From the NCBI GenBank assembly GCA_002729595.1, contig PBYL01000274.1, positions 1-33,793 on the forward strand: a DNA stretch of 33,793 bases. Reading direction: 5' to 3'. Position numbers and translations under genes: made by a program. The notes under the pieces were generated by a model, which saw nothing but the letters and a program-made list of their open reading frames with translations, was not told the DNA's origin and did not search any database. The DNA is from Thalassovita sp. Lineage in GTDB: Bacteria; Bacteroidota; Bacteroidia; Cytophagales; Flammeovirgaceae. Below are positions 7,216 to 14,582 of this stretch, piece by piece. Position 1 is the first letter of the stretch. The number at the start of each line of letters is the position of its first letter.

Positions 7216-7809
7216 ATGAAAGAAGAAATCAAAACTTACTTAAAGCACATTAAAGATGTTTGCCCTGAATTAAATGATAATGAACTCGAAAAGTTTAGTT
7301 CTGAATTAACTGTAGAAAAATACAATAAAAACGATTTTTACATCACAGCTGGACAAACTCAAACTCAAGGTGGATTTTTAATATCGGGACTTATTAGAGT
7401 GTTCCACACGGACGAGTTAGGAAACGAAAAAAATATTTACTTTGTGCCAGAAAACGATTATACATTTCACTATGCTTCTTTTATGGACAACAAACCAAGT
7501 CCACTTTCTTTTCAATGTTTAGAAACCTCTGTAGTCGTCAATTTTCCTGCTTTTCATTTGCATAAATCTTATGAAGAGTTCCCAAAATTCGACCGATATG
7601 GAAGATTAATTGTCGAACAAAAACTCAAACAGCAGCAAGAACGTTTAGAAAGCTTTTTATTTCAAAGTGCCGAACAACGTTATTTAGACTTCATTAATCA
7701 ATTTCCACAATTATTCAATAGAATTAGCATATCTCAACTTTGTAGTTATTTAGGAGTTGAACGTCAAACATTAACACGAATTAGACAAAAACTTGCCCGG
7801 TCTGTTTAA
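7216..7809 (+). CDS. Crp/Fnr family transcriptional regulator (array unit 8)
   Basis: A 197-residue regulator with an N-terminal cNMP-binding-like beta-roll (about residues 20-120, including AGQTQTQGGFLISGLIRVF) and a C-terminal helix-turn-helix (SISQLCSYLGVERQTLTRIRQKL). It is only distantly related to the first Crp/Fnr protein in the array, so this is not a recent duplication. Two base pairs after its stop lies a palindrome, and 71 bp after the stop an NTF2/SnoaL-like gene begins with no attC-like element between. The regulator probably controls that partner, itself, or both. Ligand unknown. ATG 7216 is 31 bp after element 8. Confidence 0.85.
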   Translation: MKEEIKTYLKHIKDVCPELNDNELEKFSSELTVEKYNKNDFYITAGQTQTQGGFLISGLIRVFHTDELGNEKNIYFVPENDYTFHYASFMDNKPSPLSFQCLETSVVVNFPAFHLHKSYEEFPKFDRYGRLIVEQKLKQQQERLESFLFQSAEQRYLDFINQFPQLFNRISISQLCSYLGVERQTLTRIRQKLARSV

Positions 7810-7811
7810 TT

Positions 7812-7829
7812 TTGGCACAAATGTGTCAA
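7812..7829 (+). promoter_or_regulatory. Candidate Crp/Fnr operator upstream of the NTF2-like gene
   Basis: TTGGCACAAATGTGTCAA is a dyad (TTGgCAC/GTGtCAA, one mismatched pair) starting just after the Crp/Fnr stop. A second dyad, TGTCA/TGACA (7824-7828 and 7836-7840), overlaps it. A near -7 box CAATTTTG (7851-7858, one mismatch to TAnnTTTG) puts the first dyad about 45 bp before the likely transcript start, a usual place for activation by this family. The motifs are seen; the function is inferred. Confidence 0.55.
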
Positions 7830-7880
7830 GTAAAATGACATAATAAAATTCAATTTTGCCTCGAATTTAAAAATTAAAAA

Positions 7881-8258
7881 ATGGCAAAATCAAATTTAGA
7901 ACAGATCGCAAAAGACTATATTGAAGCTTGGAGCACAACAAATGCTCTCGAAAGACAAAGACTTATCGAAAAAGTATATTCCACTTCAGCAGAATTTTAC
8001 GCAAATGAACCTGGTGATGATGCTGTGCAACATTACGGATTAGAAAAAATCTACAAAAACATAACTCAAGTAAATGAAAGACTTGTTGTTGGAAATGGAC
8101 TTATTACCGAAAGCAAAGGATTTTCTGAAAATCATAACACACTTCGGGTAACCTGGCAGATGAAAACACCAAATAAAGAAGTCGTTATGAAAGGAATGAA
8201 TTTTTTGGTTCTTAATCAATCTGGAAAAATCGAAAAGGACTTTATTTTCATCAATTAG
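7881..8258 (+). CDS. NTF2/SnoaL-like protein
   Basis: The 125-residue protein has the NTF2-like (SnoaL-like) cone-fold pattern: an N-terminal helix (YIEAWSTTNALERQRLIEKVYSTSAEFY), an HYGLEKIYKNITQVNERL helix, and beta-strands ending in MKGMNFLVLNQSGKIEKDFIFIN. The family includes isomerases, cyclases and binding proteins, and no catalytic pair can be assigned with confidence. It is the second gene of a regulator-effector unit: Crp/Fnr gene, palindrome, then this gene. The stop is 21 bp before attC-like element 9. Confidence 0.75.
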   Translation: MAKSNLEQIAKDYIEAWSTTNALERQRLIEKVYSTSAEFYANEPGDDAVQHYGLEKIYKNITQVNERLVVGNGLITESKGFSENHNTLRVTWQMKTPNKEVVMKGMNFLVLNQSGKIEKDFIFIN

Positions 8259-8279
8259 AATCTGAAAACAGAAAACCTG

Positions 8280-8413
8280 CACACAACATTGTGTATAAAC
8301 AATAGCGGTTTGAGTTTGCACTCAAACCGTTTTTTCATTTTATTAAAGTATATTGTAATCCGAAAAGTAGTTGCATAAAATCTGCTACTGCTCATACACT
8401 TTACCGTTGTGTG
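8280..8413 (+). repeat. attC-like element 9
   Basis: The left box is CACACAAC (8280-8287) and the right box GTTGTGTG (8406-8413). The inner arms GTGTAT (8291-8296) and ATACAC (8394-8399) pair. This is the longest element at 134 bp and is homologous to element 2. The right end GTTGTGTGG is the reverse complement of the next unit's 3' end (8956-8964) at 8 of 9 positions. Confidence 0.65.
8306..8335 (+). terminator. Intrinsic terminator inside attC-like element 9
   Basis: A perfect 9-bp stem CGGTTTGAG/CTCAAACCG (8306-8314 and 8321-8329) with a 6-nt loop is followed by six T (8330-8335). It is a strong rho-independent terminator for the regulator/NTF2-like unit. Its place matches the terminator-like hairpin in element 2. 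Confidence 0.75.
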
Positions 8414-8421
8414 GTATTGAA

Positions 8422-8949
8422 ATGAAGAAACTTTATAAAATATTAGGACTTGCAATTATTGACTTTGGACTGATTTGGTTGTGGGTTTACCAAATGGACC
8501 CAGACCCAAGTGTTTCAATTGGGATAATAGTTTTAGTTCCGTTGGTTCTAATTGTTAACCTGATAATTGCAGGAATCTTGTTTTATGCGAAAAGGAAAGA
8601 AAACTCGAAAATTTTTCTTGTGAATTCTGTTATTGCCTCGTTCATAATGTTTTATCTATTTCAAGAAGGAATTGACAGACACCAAAATAACCGATTAGAG
8701 AGTTGGGAGTTTCAACAAGCTGATTCGACCTTTTCATTGACCCGATGGAAAAAAACTGATAAGTTTAGTATGTCATACAGTTTAAACTCAGGCTCATCTT
8801 GGGGATTTTTAGACGGAACGTGCAAGAATGAAAACGGTAAATTGATTTTACAAGCTGACTCATTAAAAATGATAATTGACGAAAAAGACAACTTAATCGG
8901 TTTCAGACATTCAAGTGATACCATAGAAATGAAAAAAATAAAAAGATAA
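8422..8949 (+). CDS. Small membrane protein with C-terminal soluble domain, unknown
   Basis: A 175-residue protein with three hydrophobic segments near residues 7-24, 33-55 and 65-82. A soluble C-terminal part of about 90 residues, rich in beta-prone sequence (WEFQQADSTFSLTRWKK, MSYSLNSGSSWGFLDGTC), follows. I do not recognise the family. The frame is open upstream to 8371, inside attC-like element 9; ATG 8422, 8 bp after the element, is the likely start. The C-terminus looks like a small lipocalin-like or anti-parallel sheet domain, but this is a guess. Confidence 0.65.
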   Translation: MKKLYKILGLAIIDFGLIWLWVYQMDPDPSVSIGIIVLVPLVLIVNLIIAGILFYAKRKENSKIFLVNSVIASFIMFYLFQEGIDRHQNNRLESWEFQQADSTFSLTRWKKTDKFSMSYSLNSGSSWGFLDGTCKNENGKLILQADSLKMIIDEKDNLIGFRHSSDTIEMKKIKR

Positions 8950-8957
8950 AAAACGCC

Positions 8958-9084
8958 ACTCAACACAAGCAGCATGGCTGATTAATTCGCGAACAGAAGT
9001 ATCGAACCAAGCAAGTAGCTGAGATACTAACTCGAATGAAAACTGCTCCAAAGCCGCCATGCCGCCTGTCCAAATCGTTGTAGG
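8958..9084 (+). repeat. attC-like element 10
   Basis: The left box ACTCAAC (8958-8964) fits RYYYAAC; the right box is GTTGTAGG (9077-9084). Three nested arms pair in order: GCATGGC (8972-8978) with GCCATGC (9056-9062), ATTCG (8985-8989) with CGAAT (9033-9037), and AGTATC (8998-9003) with GATACT (9023-9028). This gives one long imperfect hairpin typical of folded single-strand attC sites. Confidence 0.65.
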
Positions 9085-9108
9085 CAATCAAATAAAAATC
9101 TTTAGAAA

Positions 9109-9927
9109 ATGAAGAATCTAATTTTTACATTATTTACACTTTTGGTTTATGTGCAAATTCATGCGCAGGAGGGCCACTATGTGAACGTTAACGGAGTGAG
9201 ACTATACTATGAAACGCACGGATCAGGAGAGCCGCTAGTTTTATTACATGGATTCACCATGAGTCATAATATGTGGGAGCCATTTGTTGAGGATTTTTCT
9301 AAAACATACAAAGTAATCTTGGTAGACTTAAGAGGACATGGAAATTCGACAAATCCATCAAATGAATTTACGCATAGAGACTCAGCAAAAGATATATATG
9401 GATTACTTGATTCATTGAATATAGACAAGTTCTATGCAATGGGTTTTAGTTCAGGAGGAATGACTTTAACACATATGGCTACAATGGATACAACGAGAAT
9501 AAAGGCCATGGTGATAATTGGATCAACTTCATTTTTTCCGGACTCTTGTAGAGAAATACAACTGTCTGTCAGTTATGAAAATACGGGAGAGGAAAGAATG
9601 AATTATCTAAAAAAACAGCACCCTGGAGGCGAAAAGCAAATAAGAAGTCTCCTAATTCAGTTTAACAATATGGCCAATTCTTACGATGACATGAATTTTA
9701 CCAACCCATATTTGTCAACTATAAAAAGTCCGACTTTAATAATTCACGGAGATAGAGATGCATTTTTCCCAGTTGACATACCAGTAAATTCTTACAAATC
9801 AATACCAAATTCTTATTTGTGGATAGTTCCAAACTTTAGACATTCAACTCCAAAAAAAGGAACCATATTAGGCTCATTATTTATGGAGACTATAACAATG
9901 TTCTTTGATGGAAATTGGAATGAATAG
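9109..9927 (+). CDS. Exported alpha/beta hydrolase
   Basis: A 272-residue alpha/beta-hydrolase with a signal peptide ending near LLVYVQIHAQ. Catalytic features are visible in order: the oxyanion-loop motif LLHGF (46-50), nucleophile elbow GFSSG with Ser114, acid HGDRDAFFP with Asp217, and His245 in NFRHS. The product should be a periplasmic or secreted esterase-like enzyme; the substrate cannot be told. It is the last gene of the array. Its stop is followed within 3 bp by TGCCTA, the remainder of a 3' box matching the start of this unit (GTTGTAGGCA, 9077-9086). The rest of its attC-like element is gone. Confidence 0.85.
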   Translation: MKNLIFTLFTLLVYVQIHAQEGHYVNVNGVRLYYETHGSGEPLVLLHGFTMSHNMWEPFVEDFSKTYKVILVDLRGHGNSTNPSNEFTHRDSAKDIYGLLDSLNIDKFYAMGFSSGGMTLTHMATMDTTRIKAMVIIGSTSFFPDSCREIQLSVSYENTGEERMNYLKKQHPGGEKQIRSLLIQFNNMANSYDDMNFTNPYLSTIKSPTLIIHGDRDAFFPVDIPVNSYKSIPNSYLWIVPNFRHSTPKKGTILGSLFMETITMFFDGNWNE

Positions 9928-9929
9928 AA

Positions 9930-9935
9930 TGCCTA
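9930..9935 (+). other. Truncated 3' box marking the end of the cassette array
   Basis: The unit starts with GTTGTAGGCA (9077-9086), so its 3' box should read TGCCTACAAC. The sequence reads TGCCTA, then GTACC, then AAC. Only the outer six bases fit cleanly, no stem or right box follows, and a foreign gene fragment starts at once. I read this as a deletion or recombination scar. Confidence 0.45.
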
Positions 9936-9936
9936 G

Positions 9937-10187
9937 TACCAACAAATTATTTCTTTCACTTCCAGTTCTTACTGGAACAAAGGTTATCGAGCATTTTATG
10001 TACTTGTATTCGATGGAGATAAATGGGTATTTAAGAAGCTTTCTGCGAAGTTGAATGAAGATAAGTCTGTTAAAAAATCTAGAATTAAGAATCTAAATAT
10101 TCACTTAGTAAAGATTTGACTTATCAGATATTGGAAGAAAGTAAAAACTTAGTGTTAGCCGATTTTCTATACAATAGAAACAAATAA
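9937..10187 (+). pseudogene. Headless, frameshifted gene remnant
   Basis: Reading from TAC 9937 gives a coding-like stretch with SSYWNKGYRAFYVLVFDGDK and WVFKKLSAKLNED, ending at TGA 10117-10119. Shifting by one base near 10110-10113, as if one A were lost from an AAAAG run, continues as DLTYQILEESKNLVLADFLYNRNK to TAA 10185-10187. No start codon or N-terminus is present. The left end abuts the damaged 3' box of the hydrolase unit. It looks like the 3' third of a small gene that lost its head. The family is not recognised. Confidence 0.6.
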
Positions 10188-10191
10188 AAGC

Positions 10192-10209
10192 TAACAGCTA
10201 AAGCTGTTA
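10192..10209 (+). repeat. Short inverted repeat after the remnant
   Basis: TAACAGC TAAA GCTGTTA is a perfect 7-bp stem with a 4-nt loop, 4 bp after the remnant's stop. It has no T-run, so it is either a weak terminator or a leftover stem. It does not fit the attC-like boxes. The rest of 10210-10298 holds nothing I recognise. Confidence 0.45.
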
Positions 10210-10298
10210 TCAGTAAGTTTAGTTAATCATTTCCTGAAAAAAACATCTTTATCCATTTACCCAAAAACTTACTGTACATTTAAAAAAAATCTAGTTTT

Positions 10299-11099
10299 AT
10301 GAAAATAATGTGTCTTAACGGATGGGGTGGAAAACTTTATGATAAACTGCTCCCCTATCTAACTGAAGAAGATCCTGATATTCTTTGTTTACAAGAAGTG
10401 GTACACACACCAGAATCGGAAAAAGACTGGCTAACTTATAGAGACGGCAATCACATTCTGCCTCAACGAGCCAACTTTTTTAGAGATGTGCAAACAGCAT
10501 TACCCAATCACATTGGTATTTTTTGTCCAGCTGCTCAAGGAGTACTCTGGGATGATGCTATTAAAATTCCTTCGCAATGGGGTTTAGCAACATTTGTAAG
10601 AAAATCTTATCCAATCATCGGTCAGATACAAGGCTTTGTACATAAATCCTATTCAGCACATGACTATGGAGATCACCCCCGCTCCCGAAATGCACACGCT
10701 GTTAAAGTATTCGATTATAAAGAAAACAGGCCAGTTGTAATAACTCAAATGCACGGCTTAAGAGATTTAAAAGGTAAAATGGATACGCCAGAAAGAGCTG
10801 CGCAAGCACATAAATTACTATCACTTGCTAATGGATTAACCGAAAACAAAGATGCACTTATAGTTTGTGGCGACTTTAATGTAGAACCCGAAAGTGAGAC
10901 ATTAAAAATTTTAGCAGATGCTGGTCTAACTGAGTTGGTAACCACACGAACAACTAAAGGAACTCGAAATTCGCATTACAAAAAAGAAAGTAGATATGCA
11001 GATTATATGTTAGTGAATGAGCATATTGATGTTTTAGATTTTAAGGTAATTTTTGAGCCTGAGGTTTCAGACCATTGCCCGTTAATTTTGACTTTCTAA
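10299..11099 (+). CDS. Endonuclease/exonuclease/phosphatase family hydrolase
   Basis: The 266-residue protein carries the EEP-fold active-site motifs in order: Asn7 (CLNGWG), Glu33 in ILCLQEV, the metal-binding and catalytic GDFNVEP motif, and the C-terminal SDHCP with His259. It has no signal peptide, so it should act in the cytoplasm on a phosphodiester or phosphomonoester; the substrate is not defined by sequence alone. It is the first intact gene beyond the array and appears to have its own leader. The YdcF-like gene follows 86 bp downstream and may be co-transcribed. Confidence 0.85.
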   Translation: MKIMCLNGWGGKLYDKLLPYLTEEDPDILCLQEVVHTPESEKDWLTYRDGNHILPQRANFFRDVQTALPNHIGIFCPAAQGVLWDDAIKIPSQWGLATFVRKSYPIIGQIQGFVHKSYSAHDYGDHPRSRNAHAVKVFDYKENRPVVITQMHGLRDLKGKMDTPERAAQAHKLLSLANGLTENKDALIVCGDFNVEPESETLKILADAGLTELVTTRTTKGTRNSHYKKESRYADYMLVNEHIDVLDFKVIFEPEVSDHCPLILTF

Positions 11100-11185
11100 A
11101 ACGATTTCAACAATCTATTACCGAGCTTACAACAGGTTTGAAAAAAGTGTTTTTTTCTAAGTTCAACAGTGAAACAAACATCAAA

Positions 11186-11677
11186 ATGAAAAAAGAAGTA
11201 TTAGTTGTATTGGGCTCTCCAAACTCTACTGAAGGCGAATTGAGTGATATATCTAAAAGCAGATTAGAGTATTGCAAAAAGATATTTACCAAGGGACAAT
11301 TAGTCTTATTAACTGGAGGTTGGGGACCTCAATTTAATACCTCGGATAAACCCCATGCATTTTATGGGAAGGAGTACTTAATGAAAAGAGGGTTGCTCGA
11401 AGAAGATTTTTTAGAATTTGCTTTGTCTAAACACACGGTTGACGATGCTGTAAAAATTAAAGCGATCTTGACAGAGCCTAAAAACACTAAATTAATTATA
11501 ATTACCTCAGATTATCACGGAGATAGAGTGAAGTTAATCTTTAATGAAATTCTATGTAACTATGAGATAAGCTATGCATGTGTGGAAAGCAACTTAGACA
11601 AAGAGCAGTTACTTACATTAATGCAACACGAAGAAAAAGCAATTAATCTTATTAAACAAAATGGGCTGTATTATTAG
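11186..11677 (+). CDS. YdcF-like (DUF218) protein
   Basis: A 163-residue protein of the DUF218 (YdcF/SanA/ElyC) superfamily: VVLGSPNSTEGEL, then GQLVLLTGGWG, the KHTVDDAVKIKAIL helix and IIITSDYHGDRVKLIF near residues 105-120. Family members with membrane anchors act in envelope processes; this one has no membrane segment, like E. coli YdcF, so it is probably cytoplasmic. The frame is open back to 11075, overlapping the EEP gene, but ATG 11186 gives the usual family start just before the first beta-strand. Confidence 0.8.
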   Translation: MKKEVLVVLGSPNSTEGELSDISKSRLEYCKKIFTKGQLVLLTGGWGPQFNTSDKPHAFYGKEYLMKRGLLEEDFLEFALSKHTVDDAVKIKAILTEPKNTKLIIITSDYHGDRVKLIFNEILCNYEISYACVESNLDKEQLLTLMQHEEKAINLIKQNGLYY

Positions 11678-11754
11678 TATTTAAGGAGATATGAACAAAG
11701 CAATTAGATTTTTTTGCTTATAAAGAATTAATACTACTCCCCCCCATCAAAATC

Positions 11755-11767
11755 TTGAAACTCAAGG
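11755..11767 (+). promoter_or_regulatory. Possible operator upstream of the copper ATPase
   Basis: CTTGA-AAC-TCAAG is a 5-bp inverted repeat with a 3-nt centre, 71 bp before the copA start. CTTGA/TCAAG arms occur in MerR-type metal regulator sites, but the spacing here is short and no regulator gene is adjacent. It is only a hint. Confidence 0.25.
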
Positions 11768-11837
11768 TCAAAATTCTATAACAGATTCTAAGGCAAATCA
11801 TCGGAAATTTGTAGCAGATGATAAAAGAATTTGTATT

Positions 11838-14075
11838 ATGGAAACCTTAGTTTCAGAAAATAAAAAGATAAATAAAGAATCCTTCCCTGTTGAGGGAATG
11901 AGCTGTGCCTCATGTGCTGCCAGTGTGGAGTCTATTTTATCACATACAGAAGGTGTGGCAAAAGCCAGTGTAAATTTTGCCTCAAACTCAGTATTGGTAG
12001 AGTATGACGAAACCATAAGCAAAAACGATTTGCAAAATGCACTGAGAAGTGTTGGTTACGATCTAATTATCGATACCGAAGACCCCACCGAAGCTCAAGA
12101 AGCATTACGCCAAAAGCATTATCAAGAAATAAAAAACAGAACCATTTGGTCTGCTGTGTTTACGGCACCCATTTTTATAATCGGGATGTTCTTTATGGAT
12201 TGGGCTCCAGGAAAATGGATTTCACTGGCGCTCAGTATTCCTGTACTGTTCTATTTTGGTAGAAATTTTTATGTAAATGCATGGAAACAAACCAGACACG
12301 GGCAAGCAAACATGGATACACTAGTAGCTTTAAGTACTGGTATCGCCTTTTTGTTTAGCTTGTTCAATACGCTAGTTCCTGACTTTTGGAGAGCACACGG
12401 TATAGAACCACATGTTTATTACGAAGCTGCTACCGTAATTATCACTTTTATTTCTTTGGGTAAATTGCTCGAAGAAAGAGCTAAGTCGAATACTTCGTCA
12501 GCCATAAAAAAATTGATGGGTTTGCAACCTAAAACGGTAAAGGTTTTAATGGGTGGAAATGAGTTAGAAATTCCTGTTGGAGCTGTGCAAAAAGGGCACA
12601 CAATCATTGTAAAACCCGGCGAAAAAATTCCAGTTGATGGCGCTTTGGTAAACGGTAATTCTTATGTAGATGAAAGCATGATAACCGGCGAACCCGTACC
12701 AGTTGCGAAAAGTAAAGGAGACAAAGTATTTGCTGGTACTATTAATCAAAAAGGGAGCTTTCAGTTTAATGCTGAAAAAGTGGGTGGAGAAACATTGCTT
12801 TCTCAGATTATTAAAATGGTGCAACAAGCACAAGGTAGCAAAACTCCAGTACAAAAACTTACAGATAAAATCGCCAGCATATTTGTACCAGTTATTATCG
12901 CAATTTCGATAGTAACTTTTATCGTGTGGATTTCTGTGGGCGGAGATAATGCATTTACCCATGCACTTTTAACTTCGGTGGCGGTGTTGGTAATTGCTTG
13001 TCCATGTGCTTTGGGTTTGGCTACTCCAACTGCCATTATGGTGGGTGTGGGTAAAGGAGCCGAAAACAATATCTTAATTAAAGATGCTGAGAGTTTAGAA
13101 CTGGCTCATAAAGTAAATGCCATTGTGTTAGACAAAACCGGAACCATTACCGAAGGCAAACCAACGGTTACCAACCTCAATTGGGTGAATGAAAAATTTG
13201 CTAGTGATTTAGCGCCTATCTTATTAACCATAGAAGCACAGTCTGAACATCCATTGGCAGCAGCAGTTGTTGAGAAGTTGAAAGCAGAATATGTAAATCA
13301 AGCTAGTATCTCTCATTTTGAAAGCGTTACAGGTAAAGGAGTTATTGCTCAAGACGAGGCGGGTAAAAAATATCTGGTGGGTAATAGAAGGTTGATGCAA
13401 GAACATCAAATAGAAATTACTTCAGCTATAAGCAAACAAGTAAAGCAATGGCAAAACGAAGCCAAAACTGTTATTTTCTTCTCAGACGAAAAACAAATAT
13501 TGGCCACTATCGCCATTACAGATAAGATAAAAGCTACCTCTAAATCTGCTATAGAAAAGCTAAAAAAGCGTGGTGTTGAAGTATACATGCTCACTGGCGA
13601 TAATTTACAGACTGCAAAAGCAGTAGCTCATCAACTTGGTTTAACAGACTTTAGAGCCGAAGTTCTTCCGTCAGACAAAGCCGACTTTGTTAAAGAATTG
13701 CAGCAAAAAGGCAAAACTGTTGCCATGGTAGGCGATGGTATAAACGACTCCCATGCATTGGCTCAGGCAGATGTGAGTATTGCAATGGGACAAGGCTCAG
13801 ACATTGCGATGGATGTAGCTAAAATGACCCTGATTACTTCTGATCTGGAATACATTCCTAAGGCGTTGAACTTGTCTACAAAAACAGTTCAGGGGATTCA
13901 TCAAAACCTGTTTTGGGCATTTATTTATAACATTATCGGTATACCAATCGCAGCAGGTGTGCTCTACCCTATCAATGGATTTTTACTCGACCCAATGATT
14001 GCCGGAGCAGCAATGGCATTCAGTTCGGTATCTGTAGTATTGAATAGCTTGAGGTTAAAAAGCATAAAATTGTAA
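11838..14075 (+). CDS. copA: Copper-exporting P1B-type ATPase
   Basis: A 745-residue P-type ATPase that pumps Cu+ out of the cytoplasm. One N-terminal HMA domain (about residues 16-78) carries the metal site [10 protein letters not shown]. The membrane part holds the CPC metal motif (388-390, in [11 protein letters not shown]). The cytoplasmic part has the phosphorylated aspartate in DKTGT (Asp432), the SEHPLA nucleotide-binding motif and GDGINDS (632-638). The last two helices contain YNIIGIP and [14 protein letters not shown], the N/Y and MxxSS signature of Cu+-type pumps. Length is normal for a one-HMA CopA. A small HMA protein that could hand over copper follows 99 bp downstream with its own -7 box. 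Confidence 0.95.
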   Translation: METLVSENKKINKESFPVEGMSCASCAASVESILSHTEGVAKASVNFASNSVLVEYDETISKNDLQNALRSVGYDLIIDTEDPTEAQEALRQKHYQEIKNRTIWSAVFTAPIFIIGMFFMDWAPGKWISLALSIPVLFYFGRNFYVNAWKQTRHGQANMDTLVALSTGIAFLFSLFNTLVPDFWRAHGIEPHVYYEAATVIITFISLGKLLEERAKSNTSSAIKKLMGLQPKTVKVLMGGNELEIPVGAVQKGHTIIVKPGEKIPVDGALVNGNSYVDESMITGEPVPVAKSKGDKVFAGTINQKGSFQFNAEKVGGETLLSQIIKMVQQAQGSKTPVQKLTDKIASIFVPVIIAISIVTFIVWISVGGDNAFTHALLTSVAVLVIACPCALGLATPTAIMVGVGKGAENNILIKDAESLELAHKVNAIVLDKTGTITEGKPTVTNLNWVNEKFASDLAPILLTIEAQSEHPLAAAVVEKLKAEYVNQASISHFESVTGKGVIAQDEAGKKYLVGNRRLMQEHQIEITSAISKQVKQWQNEAKTVIFFSDEKQILATIAITDKIKATSKSAIEKLKKRGVEVYMLTGDNLQTAKAVAHQLGLTDFRAEVLPSDKADFVKELQQKGKTVAMVGDGINDSHALAQADVSIAMGQGSDIAMDVAKMTLITSDLEYIPKALNLSTKTVQGIHQNLFWAFIYNIIGIPIAAGVLYPINGFLLDPMIAGAAMAFSSVSVVLNSLRLKSIKL

Positions 14076-14131
14076 TCAAAATAATGTAATGCAGAGTCAA
14101 AAAAGTATAACAGTTTTGCTCAGTAAAAATT

Positions 14132-14139
14132 TAGATTTG
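14132..14139 (+). promoter_or_regulatory. Bacteroidota -7 box (TAnnTTTG)
   Basis: TAGATTTG fits TAnnTTTG exactly, 35 bp before the start of the small HMA gene. No well-spaced -33 TTG is visible. It suggests the HMA gene can be transcribed separately from copA. Confidence 0.45.
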
Positions 14140-14174
14140 TATCAATAATCAGTTAAGAATTAAAGATAAAAGTT

Positions 14175-14390
14175 ATGGAAAATATGAAATTTAAAACCAC
14201 AATTAACTGTGGTGGATGTTTAAAAAGTGTTACTCCTTCTTTAAATAAAGTGGAGGGAATTAACCATTGGGAAGTTGACTTAGACAATCCTGATAAAGTA
14301 TTGAGTGTAGATAGCAGCAGTGCATCAGAAAAAGAGGTTGTAGAAGCAGTGAAAAAAGTAGGATTTGAGATCGAAAGAATTGATGGATAA
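14175..14390 (+). CDS. Small heavy-metal-associated (CopZ-like) protein
   Basis: A 71-residue single HMA domain with ferredoxin-like beta-alpha-beta-beta-alpha-beta order and the metal site NCGGCLKSV (CxxC). Proteins of this size and context deliver Cu+ to the ATPase or buffer it. The site has GG between the cysteines rather than the more usual (S/A)xC arrangement of CopZ; this form is frequent in Bacteroidota. It follows copA in the same direction. The role as copper chaperone is inferred from context. Confidence 0.85.
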   Translation: MENMKFKTTINCGGCLKSVTPSLNKVEGINHWEVDLDNPDKVLSVDSSSASEKEVVEAVKKVGFEIERIDG

Positions 14391-14438
14391 TTAGCTCGAA
14401 TTGTAGCTGAAATGATAGATAAAAGGCTTTGTATTTAG

Positions 14439-14463
14439 GTAAAAAAAACAGATTGTTTTTTAC
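14439..14463 (+). terminator. A/T-rich hairpin after the HMA gene
   Basis: GTAAAAAAAAC and GTTTTTTAC face each other across an AGATT loop. The stem lacks G/C pairs and is followed by mixed sequence, so it is a weak terminator candidate, usable in either direction. Confidence 0.35.
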
Positions 14464-14582
14464 TTGACTTAACAAGAAATTGAAAAAAAGTTTCCTTTTC
14501 AATAAAAAAAGTTAAAACCATTTGCAAATTTCAGAAGTTATCAATTCGTAATCAGCTATTAATTCAAATAATTATTAAAATC

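Noticed and set aside
85-9084. The intergenic inverted repeats as simple terminators only
   Set aside because: Only two of the ten contain a hairpin with a T-run. All have conserved box ends, and the boxes pair between consecutive elements, which terminators would not do.
85-9084. The repeats as a CRISPR array or as IS/MITE copies
   Set aside because: Spacing equals whole genes, element interiors differ in length and sequence, there is no constant repeat unit, and no target-site duplications or transposase are visible.
9928-10298. A hidden complete gene or small RNA after the hydrolase
   Set aside because: The coding signal lacks a start and needs a frame shift, so it is called a remnant; no conserved RNA structure beyond the 7-bp inverted repeat was seen.
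11075-11185. Upstream extension of the YdcF-like gene overlapping the EEP gene
   Set aside because: The family's first beta-strand begins at ATG 11186; the extension is unlike the family and overlaps conserved codons of the EEP gene.
12564-13069. Open frames antisense to copA and to other large genes
   Set aside because: They overlap strongly conserved coding sequence, have no recognisable domain or start signal, and show compositions expected of shadow frames.
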